Positions 6,658-11,644 of a stretch of 11,644 nucleotides of DNA are shown here, piece by piece. Source of the DNA: Patescibacteria group bacterium (lineage in GTDB: Bacteria; Patescibacteriota; Gracilibacteria; JAHISY01); assembly GCA_018817365.1 (NCBI GenBank), contig JAHISY010000032.1, positions 1 to 11,644 on the forward strand, written 5' to 3'. The notes below the pieces were generated by a model. The model was given only the letters and a program-made list of their open reading frames with translations, was not told the DNA's origin and did not search any database. How positions within the stretch are numbered: position 1 is the stretch's first letter; each line of letters begins with the position of its first letter. The translations under genes and the position numbers were made by a program.

Positions 6658-7947
6658 ATGAAAAAAAAGCCGAAAATCGCGGTGATCCAGTTTCCGGGAA
6701 CGAATTGCGAACTCGAAACTTTTCGCGCAGTCGAGCGAAATGGAATGACGGCGGAGCATTTTCGATGGAATGAAAAAAAAAGTTTGCGCAGCTTCGACGG
6801 AGCGATTCTTGCCGGAGGATTTAGTTATGAAGATCGCGGTCGCTCGGGCTTGATCGCATCGAAAGACCCGCTATTGAAAGAAGTTTTTGCGCTCGCTAAA
6901 CGCGGCGGGGTCGTCCTCGGAATTTGCAACGGCGCGCAAATTCTCGTGGAAACAGGGCTCGTCCCGAATTTTGAATTCGGAAAATCAGTAATCGCGCTCA
7001 CGCAGAACCGGCGGGTGAAAGATGGTGAAATTCAAGGCAGCGGGTATTTCAACGAATGGATTTTCGTGAAGCCGGGTAGCGAGCGAGCGAACGCTTTCAA
7101 TCAATTTGAGGGGGTTTTGAAAATCCCAATCGCGCACGCGGAAGGTCGCTTTTTTTCGGAAGATGCCAATTTACTTTCGGAAATCGTCGACAAAAATTTA
7201 AATGCCTTCATTTATTGCGATGCCTCCGGCGACATCCGACCAGAATTTCCGACGAATCCGAACGGAAGTGTTTTGAACCTTGCGGGCATTTCGAATCCGG
7301 CGGGAAATGTCTGCGCATTGATGCCGCACCCCGAGAGAACGAAAGCCGGCGACCCGATTTTCGCTTCGATGCGGAAATGGATTTCGGGCGAGGTGGACAA
7401 ACCGGCGACGGCGAAACTGCGCGTGAAAACTCCCATCACAAAAATTTTGCCAAAGCCAGAAATGGATGTGGAATTTTTTGTGAGTTTAAAAATCACGGAC
7501 AACGAAGCTCTTTCGGTGGGAAAAGCGGCGGGATTGAAGTTGAAAAAATTCCGATGGTTCGGTTTGGATTTCAACGGAAAGTTAACCTCCCAGATTTCCG
7601 GGGGGATGCTCGAAAAAATCATCCGCAGCGGCGAGTTGTTGAATCCTGAAAAAGAAGAGGTTTTTGTAAAATTCAGCGGGAAAATTTTTAAATTTTCAAA
7701 AGATAAATGTTTGATAGCCGCGAAGTTTCAACTTCCAAAAAATCGTGTGCTTGCAAGCGAAAAAGAACAAAGCTTGGAGGAGGCGCGGAGGGAAAGTTTG
7801 AATCGCACACTTGGAAAAAACCGCGTGAAAAAATTGTGGAGCGGGGTTTTGTGGGGCGAGAGCGAGAATCGAGGAAAATTTGAAAAGGCGGTGAAAGCTA
7901 ATTTCTTTCACCACCCAGCGGCTATGGAGTTGGTAGACTGTAGTTAG
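6658..7947 (+). CDS. purQ: PurQ glutaminase fused to a C-terminal extension with two PurS-like repeats
   Basis: PurQ is the glutaminase of phosphoribosylformylglycinamidine synthase, the fourth step of purine synthesis; it passes ammonia to PurL. Residues 1-245 are a full class I glutaminase domain: KIAVIQFPGTNCELET, GGFSYEDRGRSGLIA, nucleophile Cys90 in GICNGAQIL, and PHPE with His224 and Glu226. The usual PurQ ends there (220-260 residues), but this protein has 429. Residues 268-345 (VEFFVSLKI, GLKLKKFRWFGLDFNGKL, LEKIIRSGELLNPEKEEVFV) and 346-427 (IAAKFQLP, SLEEARRESLNRTLGKNRVK, KFEKAVKANFFHHPAAMEL) each have a strand-helix-strand-strand-helix-strand order and helix 2 wording (LLNPEKEEV, FHHPAAMEL) resembling PurS (LLANPVIEDYEV-like). 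This is inference. The last codons (ELVDCS) lie in a heptamer array. There is no Shine-Dalgarno. No purL is in the window. Confidence 0.9.
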   Translation: MKKKPKIAVIQFPGTNCELETFRAVERNGMTAEHFRWNEKKSLRSFDGAILAGGFSYEDRGRSGLIASKDPLLKEVFALAKRGGVVLGICNGAQILVETGLVPNFEFGKSVIALTQNRRVKDGEIQGSGYFNEWIFVKPGSERANAFNQFEGVLKIPIAHAEGRFFSEDANLLSEIVDKNLNAFIYCDASGDIRPEFPTNPNGSVLNLAGISNPAGNVCALMPHPERTKAGDPIFASMRKWISGEVDKPATAKLRVKTPITKILPKPEMDVEFFVSLKITDNEALSVGKAAGLKLKKFRWFGLDFNGKLTSQISGGMLEKIIRSGELLNPEKEEVFVKFSGKIFKFSKDKCLIAAKFQLPKNRVLASEKEQSLEEARRESLNRTLGKNRVKKLWSGVLWGESENRGKFEKAVKANFFHHPAAMELVDCS

Positions 7948-7957
7948 TAGTTAGTAG
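7930..7957 (+). repeat. Heptamer array, family 2 (TTAGTAG), left edge of the S23 cassette
   Basis: Four 7-bp units in a row: TTGGTAG, ACTGTAG, then TTAGTAG twice. It overlaps the last codons and the stop of the PurQ fusion gene. TAGAAT at 7955-7960, with TTGGTA 19 bases upstream, could act as a weak promoter for the following gene (inference). The same units appear in inverse orientation at 8322-8360. Confidence 0.75.
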
Positions 7958-7973
7958 AATTTTGATCTAAAAA

Positions 7974-8348
7974 ATGAAAAGCAATTTTCAAAAACTTCTC
8001 GTTTGGCAAAAAGCAATGATTTTCGTCGTCGAAATTTACAAATTAACCGAGAAATTTCCCGCGAGCGAAAAATTCGGATTGGTTTCACAAATGCAACGAG
8101 CCGCGGTTTCGATTCCTTCGAATATTGCCGAAGGATACGAACGTAAAAGTAAAAAAGATTTTGCGCATTTTTTGGTGATTGCCAAAAGCTCCGCCGCCGA
8201 ACTCGAAACTCAGATTTTGGTTGCATTGATGTTGAAATATTTAACGAAAGAAAAATCTGAGAACCTCGTCCAAAAGGTTGTCGAGCTCAAAAAAATGCTC
8301 TCGGCTTTGCGAAAAAAAGTTCTACAGCCTACTGCTACCAACTACTAA
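7974..8348 (+). CDS. S23-type four-helix-bundle protein
   Basis: A 124-residue protein of the four-helix-bundle family first named from 23S rRNA intervening sequences, related in fold to the Avd accessory protein of diversity-generating retroelements. Family signatures are plain: FQKLLVWQKAM at the start, YKLTEKFP, FGLVSQMQRAAVSIPSNIAEGY (residues 34-55) and FLVIAKSSAAELETQ (66-80), then two long helices. Function is unknown; it is basic and may bind nucleic acid. No rRNA, reverse transcriptase or variable repeat is in this window, so neither the rRNA-intron nor the retroelement context applies. The final residues (LQPTATNY) are encoded in the right heptamer array, including the TAA stop. The ATG at 7974 fits the family start; no Shine-Dalgarno sequence is present. 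Confidence 0.9.
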   Translation: MKSNFQKLLVWQKAMIFVVEIYKLTEKFPASEKFGLVSQMQRAAVSIPSNIAEGYERKSKKDFAHFLVIAKSSAAELETQILVALMLKYLTKEKSENLVQKVVELKKMLSALRKKVLQPTATNY

Positions 8349-8360
8349 CTACCTACTACC
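8322..8360 (-). repeat. Heptamer array, family 2, right edge of the S23 cassette (inverted)
   Basis: Units CTACAGC, a 6-base variant CTACTG, CTACCAA, CTACTAA, CTACCTA and a partial CTACC. CTACCAA and CTACTAA are exact reverse complements of TTGGTAG and TTAGTAG in the left array. The array encodes the last S23 residues and its last base is immediately before the glmS ATG, so glmS has no native leader, no Shine-Dalgarno and no glmS ribozyme here. Confidence 0.75.
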
Positions 8361-10229
8361 ATGTGTGGAATTTTTAGCTATCTCGGGAATCAATCAAACG
8401 CAGGAAAACTCGTGGTCGAGGGATTGAAAAAACTTGAATACCGCGGCTATGACTCGTTCGGATTCGTGGAGGCAGTCCCTGCAACAAGTTCAGGACAGGG
8501 AAACGGAAAATTGAAACTCACGAAAAAAGTGGGGAAGATTTCCGAATTTCCACTTTCCACTTTCTACTTTCCAATCTCCAATCTCGCACTCGGACACACG
8601 CGGTGGGCAACGCACGGAAAAGTTAATTTGCGAAACGCGCACCCTCACCTTTCCGCGGACGGAAAAGTGGCGGTCGTCCACAACGGCATCGTGGAGAATC
8701 ACGCGGAGCTGCGAAAAGAACTACAAAAAAAGGGGGTGAAATTCGCGAGTGACACCGACACGGAAGTGATCCCGAATTTAATCGCATCCTATTTAACTCC
8801 CCGGTTTACTGGGGGGCTACGCGAGGCGGTACGGAGAGCCGCGAAAAAATTGAAAGGACGGTTTGCTTTCGTCGCGGCGGCAGAAGGCGCGGAGAAACTC
8901 GTGGCTGCTCGCAGCGGCAGTCCGCTGATTGTCGGGATTGAAAAATTTTACCCAAAAAGCGATGATCGGCTGATCTCGAAAATCGACGGCTCCGCGTTTT
9001 TCATCGCGAGCGATGTGCCGGCTTTTTTGAAATTCACGCGCGATGTCGTTTACCTCGACGACGGCGAGATGGTGGAAATCGAACCATCGCCAAAAAACGA
9101 TCATTTCCATGCGCATTTTTTCGAAATCGAAAATGGGAAGACTGTGAAAAAGCGAGTGATTTCGATTGATTGGAAATCGGGAAAAGCGGAAAAGGGCGAT
9201 TTCGCGCACTTCATGCTGAAAGAAATTTTCGAGCAAAAAGAAACAATCGAGCGCGCGTTGAATCAAGACGAGCGACAAATCGAAAAAGTGGCGGAGTTGA
9301 TTCGAAAAAGTTTTGGCGCCTTTTTCATTGGCTGCGGAACGGCGGGGAAGGTTTGCGCGACCGCGGAATATCTTTTTGCGAAAATCGCGCGGCGGCATGT
9401 GAATGTTATTTTCGGCAGTGAATTCGACACCCAGGAACCTTTCCTCACAAACAAAACTTTGCTAATCGCCGTGAGCCAAAGCGGAGAAACCGCGGACGTG
9501 CTGGAAGCTTTTAAGATTGCGAAGAAGCGAGGCGTGCGAACTGTGGGCGTGGTGAACGTCGAAGGCAGCTCGGTCGCGCGGCATTCGGATGTCGTCCTAC
9601 CGGTGAACGCGGGGATGGAAAAAGCGGTAGCCAGCACGAAAGCGACAACCGCGCAGCTCGCGATTTTGACTTTGCTGGCGTACGCGGTCGCGGGGAAACT
9701 CGATGAAGGCAAGCAGATGCTCGCGGAGGCGGCGAGCCAGATCAACGATCTTTTGAATCCGCGCTATTCCGAGCATCTCGAAAAAATCGCGCGGAAAATT
9801 AAAAATGTGGAGAGCCTCTACATCATCGGAAAAGCGGCGGACTACCCGATGGCGCTCGAAGCGGCGATCAAATTGCAGGAGGTGAGCTACATTCACGCGG
9901 AAGGTTTCGCGGCGGGGGAACTCAAACACGGTCCGCTTGCGTTAATCACAAAAGGAACTCCGCTAATTGCTTTCGTTCCAGCCGAAGAATATCGGGCAGA
10001 TGTTCTTTCGAATGTCGCGGAAGTGAAAGCGCGCGGCGGGAGAATAATCGGCGTGAGCGCGGAAAATGACGAACTTTTTGACGAGTGGATCAGAGTGCCG
10101 AATGTCGGCAACGCACAGCCGATCGTGAACATCATCCCCATCCAACTCCTCGCCTACCACCTCGCGGTGCTGCGAAAAAATAATCCAGATTTGCCGAGAA
10201 ATTTAGCGAAGAGTGTGACTGTCAAGTAA
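8361..10229 (+). CDS. glmS: Glutamine--fructose-6-phosphate aminotransferase (isomerizing)
   Basis: Makes glucosamine-6-phosphate from fructose-6-phosphate and glutamine, the first step to UDP-GlcNAc for cell wall and surface sugars. The 622-residue product is complete. N-terminal glutaminase: Cys2 nucleophile after Met removal (MCGIF), EYRGYDS, HTRWATHG (79-86), HNG (107-109), SDTDTE (130-135). Two sugar isomerase domains: GCGTAG (324 on), SQSGETAD (372-379), VASTK (423-427), GELKHGPLAL (519-528), and the conserved end RNLAKSVTVK. GCGTAG replaces the usual GCGTS(Y/W). Odd points: three repeat-like DNA stretches are read in frame at residues 39-47, 62-75 and 146-152, all in loops of the glutaminase half, so the frame is kept and the enzyme is probably active. 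The start codon directly follows the heptamer array. The next ATG is one base after the TAA. Confidence 0.97.
   Translation: MCGIFSYLGNQSNAGKLVVEGLKKLEYRGYDSFGFVEAVPATSSGQGNGKLKLTKKVGKISEFPLSTFYFPISNLALGHTRWATHGKVNLRNAHPHLSADGKVAVVHNGIVENHAELRKELQKKGVKFASDTDTEVIPNLIASYLTPRFTGGLREAVRRAAKKLKGRFAFVAAAEGAEKLVAARSGSPLIVGIEKFYPKSDDRLISKIDGSAFFIASDVPAFLKFTRDVVYLDDGEMVEIEPSPKNDHFHAHFFEIENGKTVKKRVISIDWKSGKAEKGDFAHFMLKEIFEQKETIERALNQDERQIEKVAELIRKSFGAFFIGCGTAGKVCATAEYLFAKIARRHVNVIFGSEFDTQEPFLTNKTLLIAVSQSGETADVLEAFKIAKKRGVRTVGVVNVEGSSVARHSDVVLPVNAGMEKAVASTKATTAQLAILTLLAYAVAGKLDEGKQMLAEAASQINDLLNPRYSEHLEKIARKIKNVESLYIIGKAADYPMALEAAIKLQEVSYIHAEGFAAGELKHGPLALITKGTPLIAFVPAEEYRADVLSNVAEVKARGGRIIGVSAENDELFDEWIRVPNVGNAQPIVNIIPIQLLAYHLAVLRKNNPDLPRNLAKSVTVK
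8477..8500. repeat. Palindrome-like repeat in frame inside glmS
   Basis: CCTGCAACAAGTTCAGG with flanking CC and ACAGGG encodes PATSSGQG (glmS residues 40-47). It resembles the dispersed CCTGAAACAAGTTCAGG palindrome seen in several bacterial groups (from memory). It lies in the variable stretch between RGYDS and the next strand. Confidence 0.5.
8545..8586 (-). repeat. Heptamer array, family 1, in frame inside glmS
   Basis: Six 7-bp units on the plus strand: AATTTCC, ACTTTCC, ACTTTCT, ACTTTCC, AATCTCC, AATCTCG. Their reverse complement matches the GGAAATT family after fusA. Six units are 42 bases, so the reading frame is preserved and they encode 14 residues (EFPLSTFYFPISNL), with an F-P-x-S motif repeated every seven residues. 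The peptide sits just before GHTRWATHG. Confidence 0.75.
8799..8814. repeat. Short hairpin in frame inside glmS
   Basis: CCCCGGT (8799-8805) pairs with ACTGGGG (8808-8814), with one G-U and a 2-base loop, within codons for TPRFTGG. The protein is about two residues longer here than typical GlmS. It may be a third dispersed palindrome, or chance. Confidence 0.35.
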
Positions 10230-10230
10230 A

Positions 10231-10455
10231 ATGTTAACAAATAATATTATGAACATGAACTGCTTACCGACAGGACCAACTGCCACCACTGAACAACAAA
10301 AAGCGGCAAACGCAACGATTGAATTAAAAGATCAAATCGACAATTTTGTATTGGCGAGCAGCCGAGTAACAAAAATTAATTTGGTTTTGACCGGCGTGAT
10401 AATTATTCTAACCGCCATAAATATCATCGTCGCGTTTCTTGGTAAATGTGGTTAA
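10231..10455 (+). CDS. Small C-tail membrane protein (74 aa), unknown function
   Basis: The frame starts one base after the glmS stop (TAA-A-ATG), suggesting translational coupling; ATGs at 10249 and 10255 are alternatives. The first 40 or so residues are polar (TGPTATTEQQKAANATIELK, then DQIDNFVLASSRVTKIN) and probably helical. Residues about 50-71 (LVLTGVIIILTAINIIVAFL) form one membrane segment followed by GKCG. The layout, a short cytoplasmic helix plus one C-terminal membrane anchor, gives no function and I recognise no family. The codons are AT-rich compared with glmS. The gene lies between glmS and a decayed copy of the glmS tail, which makes it a candidate passenger of an insertion. 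Confidence 0.65.
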   Translation: MLTNNIMNMNCLPTGPTATTEQQKAANATIELKDQIDNFVLASSRVTKINLVLTGVIIILTAINIIVAFLGKCG

Positions 10456-10468
10456 TCTCCGTCATTTG

Positions 10469-10494
10469 AAAAAATTCGAAGCAACAACTCGCGG
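10469..10494 (+). repeat. Repeat C, copy 1
   Basis: A run of A followed by ATTCGAAGCAACAACTCGCGG. It matches copies at 11155 and 11621 (ATTCGTCACAGCAACTCGCGG and ATTCGCCACAGCAACTCGC) with a few differences. Its 3' end overlaps the start of the glmS-tail duplicate. Confidence 0.5.
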
Positions 10495-10556
10495 CTTTAC
10501 GGGAAAATAATCCGGACTTGCCGTGAAATTTGGCGAAGAATGCAACAGTGAAGTAA
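10488..10556 (+). pseudogene. Decayed duplicate of the glmS 3' end
   Basis: These 69 bases align without gaps to the last 69 bases of glmS (10161-10229), including the stop codon, with 54 identical positions by my count. Translated, LAALRENNPDLP, stop, NLAKNATVK matches LAVLRKNNPDLPRNLAKSVTVK at 17 of 22 residues; one CGA/AGA-type Arg codon is TGA. Many differences are third-position and synonymous (CCA/CCG, GAT/GAC, TTA/TTG), which points to a copy that diverged as a working gene before it was broken. No other glmS sequence precedes it. Confidence 0.75.
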
Positions 10557-10584
10557 AATTGTTTTGATTTTAAATTTGAATCTC

Positions 10585-10818
10585 ATGCAAAACACTATTG
10601 AATTTTTAAAAACGAAAGCATGGTATAGATTTCTCAAGGTTGTTTATGTAACAGTATTTTTATTAGTCATGTTTATCGTCAACAGCTTTTGGTTTGTAGA
10701 AGGCTTTAGTGAAACTTTCGGTTTTCTTTTGGGAGATGCTATAGCCATTTTTATATTTTATTTAATTCGTGGTGCTTTTTATTACATCGCAATTGGAAAA
10801 TTTAATCCGAAAAAATGA
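10585..10818 (+). CDS. Small membrane protein (77 aa), two predicted helices
   Basis: I start at ATG 10585 (MQNTIEFLKTKAWYRFLKV). An upstream TTG at 10564 in the same frame is possible but adds an unlikely MILNLNL. The product has an amphipathic, basic N-terminus, a membrane segment at about residues 18-36 (KVVYVTVFLLVMFIVNSFW), a loop FVEGFSETFG, and a second segment at about 48-69 (LLGDAIAIFIFYLIRGAFYY), then IGKFNPKK. No family is recognised. Its TGA overlaps the next start codon as ATGA (10815-10818), so the two are probably translated together. Strongly AT-rich, unlike the housekeeping genes. Confidence 0.72.
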   Translation: MQNTIEFLKTKAWYRFLKVVYVTVFLLVMFIVNSFWFVEGFSETFGFLLGDAIAIFIFYLIRGAFYYIAIGKFNPKK

Positions 10819-11120
10819 ACTTTAAAAAAACATTCTCTCTATTTTTACTTCTTGTTGGAGTAATGTTTTTGGCAGGCTGCACTTTTATAGAATCAGGAAG
10901 CATTTCGAGTTATGATTTGCCGGGGTTCTTTTCTGGCTTTTGGCATGGATTAATAGCTCCGTACACTTTGATAGTTAGGTGGTTCACTGATGTTTATATG
11001 TATGCAGCACCAAATAGCGGATGGTTTTATGATTTTGGATTTTTATTAGGAGTAGGCTTTTCTTTACCAATCGGATGGTTGGCGGCGATTGTTTCGACTG
11101 TTTTACTGATTCTTGGATAA
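10815..11120 (+). CDS. Membrane lipoprotein-like protein (101 aa)
   Basis: The N-terminus MNFKKTFSLFLLLVGVMFLAGC has a lipoprotein signal with lipobox Cys22 (LAGC). It is followed by a Trp/Phe-rich region, PGFFSGFWHGLIAPYTLIVRWF (about 36-57), then NSGWFYDFGFLLGVGFSLPIGW and a final hydrophobic stretch LAAIVSTVLLILG. I recall small bacterial proteins with the same FWxGxWHGxIAPxxLI...YDFGFLLG pattern annotated only as hypothetical; that is memory, not a search. The start overlaps the previous stop by four bases. The two genes probably form one unit, perhaps a membrane complex; function unknown. Confidence 0.8.
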   Translation: MNFKKTFSLFLLLVGVMFLAGCTFIESGSISSYDLPGFFSGFWHGLIAPYTLIVRWFTDVYMYAAPNSGWFYDFGFLLGVGFSLPIGWLAAIVSTVLLILG

Positions 11121-11121
11121 A

Positions 11122-11146
11122 AAAACTGAAAGTTTTATATATTTTT
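11122..11146 (+). terminator. Weak AT-rich terminator candidate
   Basis: AAAACT (11122-11127), loop GAA, AGTTTT (11131-11136), then ATATATTTTT. The stem is only 6 bp and mostly A-T, but the position directly after the last stop codon and the T-run fit a terminator. Confidence 0.35.
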
Positions 11147-11154
11147 CACCATCT

Positions 11155-11181
11155 AAAAAAATTCGTCACAGCAACTCGCGG
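11155..11181 (+). repeat. Repeat C, copy 2
   Basis: AAAAAAATTCGTCACAGCAA then CTCGCGG. It differs from the copy at 11621-11644 at one position over the shared part. In frame it would read KKIRHSNSR, the same peptide as the start of the ORF at 11587. Confidence 0.6.
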
Positions 11182-11189
11182 AATTGTCC

Positions 11190-11482
11190 GAATCTTGATT
11201 TTCCTGATTCACGGATTGACTTGATTGCGAGAAAAGAAACCGCGTGTTGAAAAGAGTCTGAACCACTGATGAACACTGGGACCACTGAATTTCACTGAAC
11301 ACTGAAACGCGCTGAATGGTTTAATAACACGCCGACCAAATTCAGTGTGCTCAGTGCTTTCAGTGTGTTCAGCGGTTCAGACAAGATAAAAACCGCATAC
11401 TGGAAAATTCAGAATGCGCGGACAGGAAAGAATCATGAAAATCCTAAAATCAAGCGAATCATGATTCAGACAAAAGAGGATC
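11190..11482. repeat. Nested inverted-repeat region, no gene
   Basis: The inner arms at 11256-11316 and 11341-11382 are built from CACTGAA words (11264, 11283, 11293, 11300) and their complements (TTCAGTG at 11341, 11359), spaced about 9-10 bases apart, both ending in GTCTGAACC-type sequence. Outer arms carry TTGATTTT...TGATTC words (about 11192-11226 and 11432-11480) in inverse orientation. I see no coding frame in 11121-11586. Confidence 0.6.
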
Positions 11483-11559
11483 ATTTCAAAGCTCCCTCCT
11501 CTAAAGTAAATCTGCCCTTTCCCTAAATCTAAAACTTTATAAAAAATAAAATTTATGAT

Positions 11560-11575
11560 AAACTTTATAAAGTTT
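11560..11575. promoter_or_regulatory. Perfect 16-bp palindrome, possible operator
   Basis: AAACTTTATAAAGTTT is a perfect inverted repeat. A similar half, AAAACTTTATAAA, lies about 30 bases upstream (11531-11543). GATAAT at 11576-11581 looks like a -10 box five bases before the ATG at 11587, so the palindrome sits where a repressor would block the promoter. The A/T-only centre makes partial chance symmetry possible. Confidence 0.45.
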
Positions 11576-11586
11576 GATAATAAGCT

Positions 11587-11644
11587 ATGTTAAACATTTC
11601 CCAAAAATTACGCTTCATTCAAAAAATTCGCCACAGCAACTCGC
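11587..11644 (+). CDS. Start of a gene cut by the window end, unknown function
   Basis: ATG followed by 18 open codons to the window edge: MLNISQKLRFIQKIRHSNS. The peptide is basic and helical, like the start of many small DNA-binding or regulatory proteins, but too short to assign. A -10-like GATAAT five bases upstream suggests a leaderless transcript, and the palindrome at 11560-11575 fits autoregulation. Against it: the last 24 bases are a copy of repeat C, which is non-coding at 11155, so the frame may be accidental. Confidence 0.35.
   Translation, partial: MLNISQKLRFIQKIRHSNS

Noticed and set aside
7974..8348. Diversity-generating retroelement (S23/Avd-like protein)
   Set aside because: No reverse transcriptase, template repeat or variable repeat is seen in the window.
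7930..8360. Heptamer arrays as a CRISPR array
   Set aside because: Units are 7 bp and contiguous with no spacers, and no cas genes are present.
10500..10556. UGA recoding, suggested by TGA inside the glmS-tail copy
   Set aside because: The copy is a short fragment without the rest of the gene, and other genes here use TGA as a proper stop (for example 10816-10818).
11424..11461. Short frame beginning ATGAAAATCCTA in the repeat region
   Set aside because: Only nine codons, and it is part of the inverted repeats.

Overview
The window looks like a chromosomal piece of a Patescibacteria (Candidate Phyla Radiation) type bacterium. This rests on several soft signs: few Shine-Dalgarno sequences, short intergenic gaps, lipoproteins with small Cys-rich motifs, a four-helix-bundle S23-type gene, and many short dispersed repeats, some of them inside genes. 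Genes end in TAA, TAG and TGA, so there is no hint of UGA recoding. The sequence alone does not place the organism further.

Layout. (1) Positions 1-1827, plus strand: 3' part of fusA (EF-G). (2) 1828-2039: repeat-rich spacer. (3) 2040-5372, all minus strand: a 57-aa membrane protein, a cyclophilin-type lipoprotein, a DUF333 lipoprotein and a CNNM/CorC-type CBS membrane protein, with tRNA-Arg(CCG) and tRNA-Gly(CCC) upstream. The three larger genes are separated by 16 and 25 bases and look like one operon. (4) 5419-6102, plus strand: a catalytic-domain-only M24 (Xaa-Pro type) peptidase. (5) 6103-6657: a second, inverted copy of the fusA-side repeat block, a minus-strand terminator and a 51-aa ORF. 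(6) 6658-10229, plus strand: a PurQ protein with a long C-terminal extension that I read as two PurS-like domains, an S23 four-helix-bundle gene bracketed by inverted heptamer arrays, and glmS. (7) 10231-11644: AT-rich small membrane-protein genes, a decayed second copy of the glmS tail, nested inverted repeats, and the first codons of a further gene behind a perfect 16-bp palindrome.

Functions. The large genes are housekeeping: translation elongation, tRNAs, purine synthesis, amino-sugar synthesis, protein folding outside the membrane, and ion export or tolerance. The interest lies in what sits between and inside them. Two unrelated 7-bp repeat families occur, one of them both downstream of fusA and in frame inside glmS. 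The S23 gene is an apparent cassette whose edges form the last codons of purQ and touch the glmS start codon. The glmS 3' end is echoed 258 bp downstream with mostly third-position differences and one nonsense change, with a small membrane-protein gene between the two copies.

Limits: all calls come from reading the sequence by eye. No similarity search, covariance model or structure prediction was run.
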